64,000 bases of DNA, taken from assembly GCF_024341905.1 (NCBI RefSeq), contig NZ_BQXY01000004.1:91729-155728 (forward strand). The letters run 5' to 3'. The position numbers were made by a program, and so were the translations under genes. This document shows positions 62,305 to 64,000 of the stretch, piece by piece. A model generated the notes under the pieces. It was given only the letters and a program-made list of their open reading frames with translations, was not told the origin of the DNA and ran no database searches. This DNA comes from Clostridium folliculivorans (lineage in GTDB: Bacteria > Bacillota > Clostridia > Clostridiales > Clostridiaceae). Numbering within the stretch: position 1 is the stretch's first letter; each line of letters opens with the position of its first letter.

Positions 62305-62442
62305 GTATACTATATACAAAAAGTTAACAAATTATGATTATCAATATGCAGAAAATGTATTATAGATTTTATTGATAATTATATGAAAAAAGTATGCTAA
62401 TAATGTTCCATACAATTAAAAAGTAAGTATTCATTTATTAAT

Positions 62443-62486
62443 AAAAAAATCTGCCATCAAGAATGTGAGTTGATAGCAGACTTTTT
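62443..62486 (-). terminator. Terminator of the coiled-coil protein gene
   Basis: On the minus strand AAAAAGTCTGCTATCAA pairs with TTGATGGCAGATTTTTTT (one G-T). Confidence 0.9.
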
Positions 62487-62489
62487 CTT

Positions 62490-63068
62490 TTAGGATGCAG
62501 TATTGGTTGATGTAGAATTTTGAACTGTAGTGATAAGTGAAGACATTGCATCATTTAGTTGTTTTAGTAAATCGGTTCTCTTATTTTGAATGGATATAAT
62601 ATTATTAAGTTCACCTTCTATAGGATCATAATTTTTACTTTTGAAATCATTCTTTATAGTGTTAAATGAAGCTTTTATAGTACCTGATGTAGATGAAAGC
62701 GAAGAAAGTTGAGTTTTTATAGAATCTAGTTGAGATCCTATTTTGCTTAAATCCTCACTACTAATCTGGCTATTATTGCCTTTTATACCCTTTAATAATG
62801 TTTTTACCTGTTCCTTTTTTGAAAGTATTTCTTTTCGTAAAGCTTGATTGGTTTCGTGATTTTGTTTGATGATATCTTTCTTTGAGGAGATTAAAGTCTT
62901 ATACTCCTTTCTTTTTTCAATGTTTGATATCACTTGAGCTTTCTTTTCTACAAGATTACTTAGTTTACTAGTAGAAACATTTAACTCATCTGCCCTTACT
63001 AGGGTTGAAGGTATTATTATTGATAATGCTACTAATGAAGACACTAATTTTAATTTTAAATTTTTCAT
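62490..63068 (-). CDS. Secreted coiled-coil protein of unknown family
   Basis: 192 residues with a signal peptide (about 1-27, ends LVRADE). The remainder is hydrophilic and helical with heptad-like spacing (about 30-185), rich in Lys, Ser and Ile, and without cysteine. No known domain is recognised; the general look is like periplasmic stress chaperones of the Spy/CpxP kind, but the motif of that family was not seen. It is 14 bp after the small lipoprotein gene and reads with it. Confidence 0.7.
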   Translation of the reverse strand: MKNLKLKLVSSLVALSIIIPSTLVRADELNVSTSKLSNLVEKKAQVISNIEKRKEYKTLISSKKDIIKQNHETNQALRKEILSKKEQVKTLLKGIKGNNSQISSEDLSKIGSQLDSIKTQLSSLSSTSGTIKASFNTIKNDFKSKNYDPIEGELNNIISIQNKRTDLLKQLNDAMSSLITTVQNSTSTNTAS

Positions 63069-63082
63069 TTTTATAATCCCCC

Positions 63083-63409
63083 TTAATTAATGGTATTTAC
63101 TAAATTTTCGGTTTCATTTATATCATTTTTGTCATCTAACTCGTTCATTACACTATCAAGCTTATTCATAGAACTATCAATATTTTGTGCAACATCGCTA
63201 TTACTATCTGTCTTTGCTGTAGAATTGTTTGAGTTAGAAGAATTGGACTTAGTTGCAGTAGATTCTTTATTACTTATATTTGATTTGTTTGTACCACTAG
63301 TAGAGTTTATTGGCTTGTTACGGGTGCATCCTATAAACAATGATACTGATAACATAATAATTAGAATGAAATAAAATTTTTTCAATTTAAACCTCCTATG
63401 TAACTTCAA
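63083..63409 (-). CDS. Small Ser/Asn-rich lipoprotein
   Basis: 108 residues. The signal peptide ends with the lipobox LFIGC (Cys28). A Ser/Asn/Lys/Thr-rich linker (about 30-75) leads to a short helix rich in Asp, Leu and Asn. No family recognised. It is the first gene of a likely pair with the coiled-coil protein, and divergent from a response regulator gene. The 210-bp spacer holds 11-bp direct repeats, so control by that regulator is plausible. Confidence 0.75.
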   Translation of the reverse strand: MKLHRRFKLKKFYFILIIMLSVSLFIGCTRNKPINSTSGTNKSNISNKESTATKSNSSNSNNSTAKTDSNSDVAQNIDSSMNKLDSVMNELDDKNDINETENLVNTIN

Positions 63410-63466
63410 GTTTTAACTGTATGATTAGAGTATAACATCTGATATTAGGATAAGTCTCTGAAACTT

Positions 63467-63488
63467 TGTGGCAAAACTGTGGCAAGAT
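63467..63488 (+). promoter_or_regulatory. 11-bp tandem repeat between lipoprotein and response regulator genes
   Basis: TGTGGCAAAAC (63467-63477) and TGTGGCAAGAT (63478-63488) are head-to-tail with 11-bp period, the OmpR/PhoB operator form. They lie 58 bp upstream of the lipoprotein start and about 130 bp upstream of the regulator start. Confidence 0.55.
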
Positions 63489-63619
63489 TACTTAGTTAAC
63501 AAAGAACTATATACACTATGATATAATCAAAATAAAAATTTATATAAAGACTTATAACTTAAGTTTTAAATCAATTTTTAAAATTTCATGTCTTCTATAG
63601 ATAAAGAGGTGATTTAATA

Positions 63620-64000
63620 ATGGCAGAGAAGCTAATATATATTGCAGATGATGAGGTCAAAATACAAGATTTGATAAAGATGTTTTTAAAAAAAGATGGT
63701 TATGCTGTAGAAACTTTTTCTGATGGAAGTTCTTTGCTTGAGCAGTTCATGAAAAGGACTCCAGATATGGTCATATTAGATATAATGATGCCTGGTATGG
63801 ATGGTCTTGAAGTTTGCTCAAAGATAAGGTTGCATAGTAATATACCAATTATAATAATTTCGGCAAAAGACAGTGAATCAGATAAAATTGCGGGACTTAT
63901 GCTTGGCAGTGATGATTATATGACTAAGCCATTTAGTCCAGTGGAACTTGTGCTTAGAGTAAAAAGCATATTTAGAAGAATGGAATTTGATAAAAGTAAT
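63620..64000 (+). CDS. Response regulator, receiver domain (cut by the window end)
   Basis: 127 codons are present, starting at ATG 63620 after GAGGTGATTT. The receiver has IADDE near the start, phospho-acceptor Asp54 in VILDIMMPGMDG and Lys in YMTKPFSP. The segment after it (ELVLRVKSIFRRM) leads into the linker typical of OmpR-type regulators; the output domain lies outside the window. It probably continues with a histidine kinase. The nearby 11-bp tandem repeat fits the OmpR class. Confidence 0.92.
   Translation, partial: MAEKLIYIADDEVKIQDLIKMFLKKDGYAVETFSDGSSLLEQFMKRTPDMVILDIMMPGMDGLEVCSKIRLHSNIPIIIISAKDSESDKIAGLMLGSDDYMTKPFSPVELVLRVKSIFRRMEFDKSN

Noticed and set aside
1..64000. tRNA, rRNA or transposase genes
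   Set aside because: No cloverleaf-like sequence with a TTCGAATC-type arm, rRNA segment or transposase motif was noticed on reading; a tRNAscan-SE run would be decisive.

Overview
The window looks like chromosome from an anaerobic, endospore-forming, low-GC Firmicute of the Clostridium type. The base composition is very A+T rich and ribosome binding sites are strong GGAGG-type. Several genes appear to use TTG or GTG starts. The gene set includes a one-chain pyruvate:ferredoxin oxidoreductase, rubrerythrin, [NiFe]-hydrogenase maturation genes, a DUF3787-type small protein and a spore-photoproduct-lyase-like radical SAM enzyme. No rRNA, tRNA, CRISPR array or transposase was seen. The species cannot be named from the sequence alone.

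Layout. 1-4.2 kb: 5' part of a huge secreted repeat protein (13 fibronectin-III-like units, then OmpL47-like units) on the minus strand behind a c-di-GMP-I riboswitch. 4.4-7.8 kb: small DUF6054-like protein, lipoprotein carbonic anhydrase, and a CDP-alcohol phosphotransferase/flavocytochrome pair. 8.1-12.2 kb: GH2 beta-galactosidase, half-size EamA transporter, excisionase-type HTH protein. 12.5-18.2 kb: OmpR-type two-component pair, a PTP-phytase/GxGYxYP fusion lipoprotein, radical SAM enzyme. 18.4-21.3 kb: TMEM175-like channel, then MarR and MATE genes behind a promoter with two operators. 21.5-27.1 kb: hypF-hypA-hypC-hypD-hypE, with no hypB and no hydrogenase subunits. 27.2-30.9 kb: TetR repressor and FtsX-type ABC exporter behind a triple operator. 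31.2-34.2 kb: 2-hydroxyacid dehydrogenase, metallo-beta-lactamase-fold enzyme, nitroreductase. 34.4-37.1 kb: oxidative-stress island (sodA, rbr, dps, perR) with PerR-type boxes. 37.2-42.5 kb: two-component pair plus ABC transporter in the order of the LnrJK-LnrLMN lipid-antibiotic resistance locus. 42.7-45.5 kb: aldo/keto reductase, glutaredoxin-like protein, threonine aldolase. 45.8-51.7 kb: cell-wall hydrolases and an alpha/beta hydrolase. 52.1-57.8 kb: DUF3787-type protein, PFOR, chemoreceptor. 58.4-62.3 kb: minus-strand metal-homeostasis group (CobW GTPase with a Fur-family palindrome, degenerate CobW paralog, UPF0718 permease, TIGR03943 partner). 62.5-64 kb: coiled-coil secreted protein, small lipoprotein, and the start of another response regulator.

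The most unusual content is non-coding. A family of 95-96 bp palindromic elements occurs as four full copies (25.8, 34.3, 47.9 and 60.9 kb) and three fragments. Its stems change on both sides between copies while the apical loop stays similar. A second family with GGGTTCCAACT ends occurs at 12.5, 21.35 and 61.1 kb. One first-family copy sits inside a larger imperfect palindrome between hypD and hypE that is flanked by 9-bp direct repeats. These look like small non-autonomous mobile palindromes or structured 3'-end elements. The other themes are signalling and stress: four response regulators, three one-component repressors with visible operators, and a c-di-GMP-controlled surface protein.
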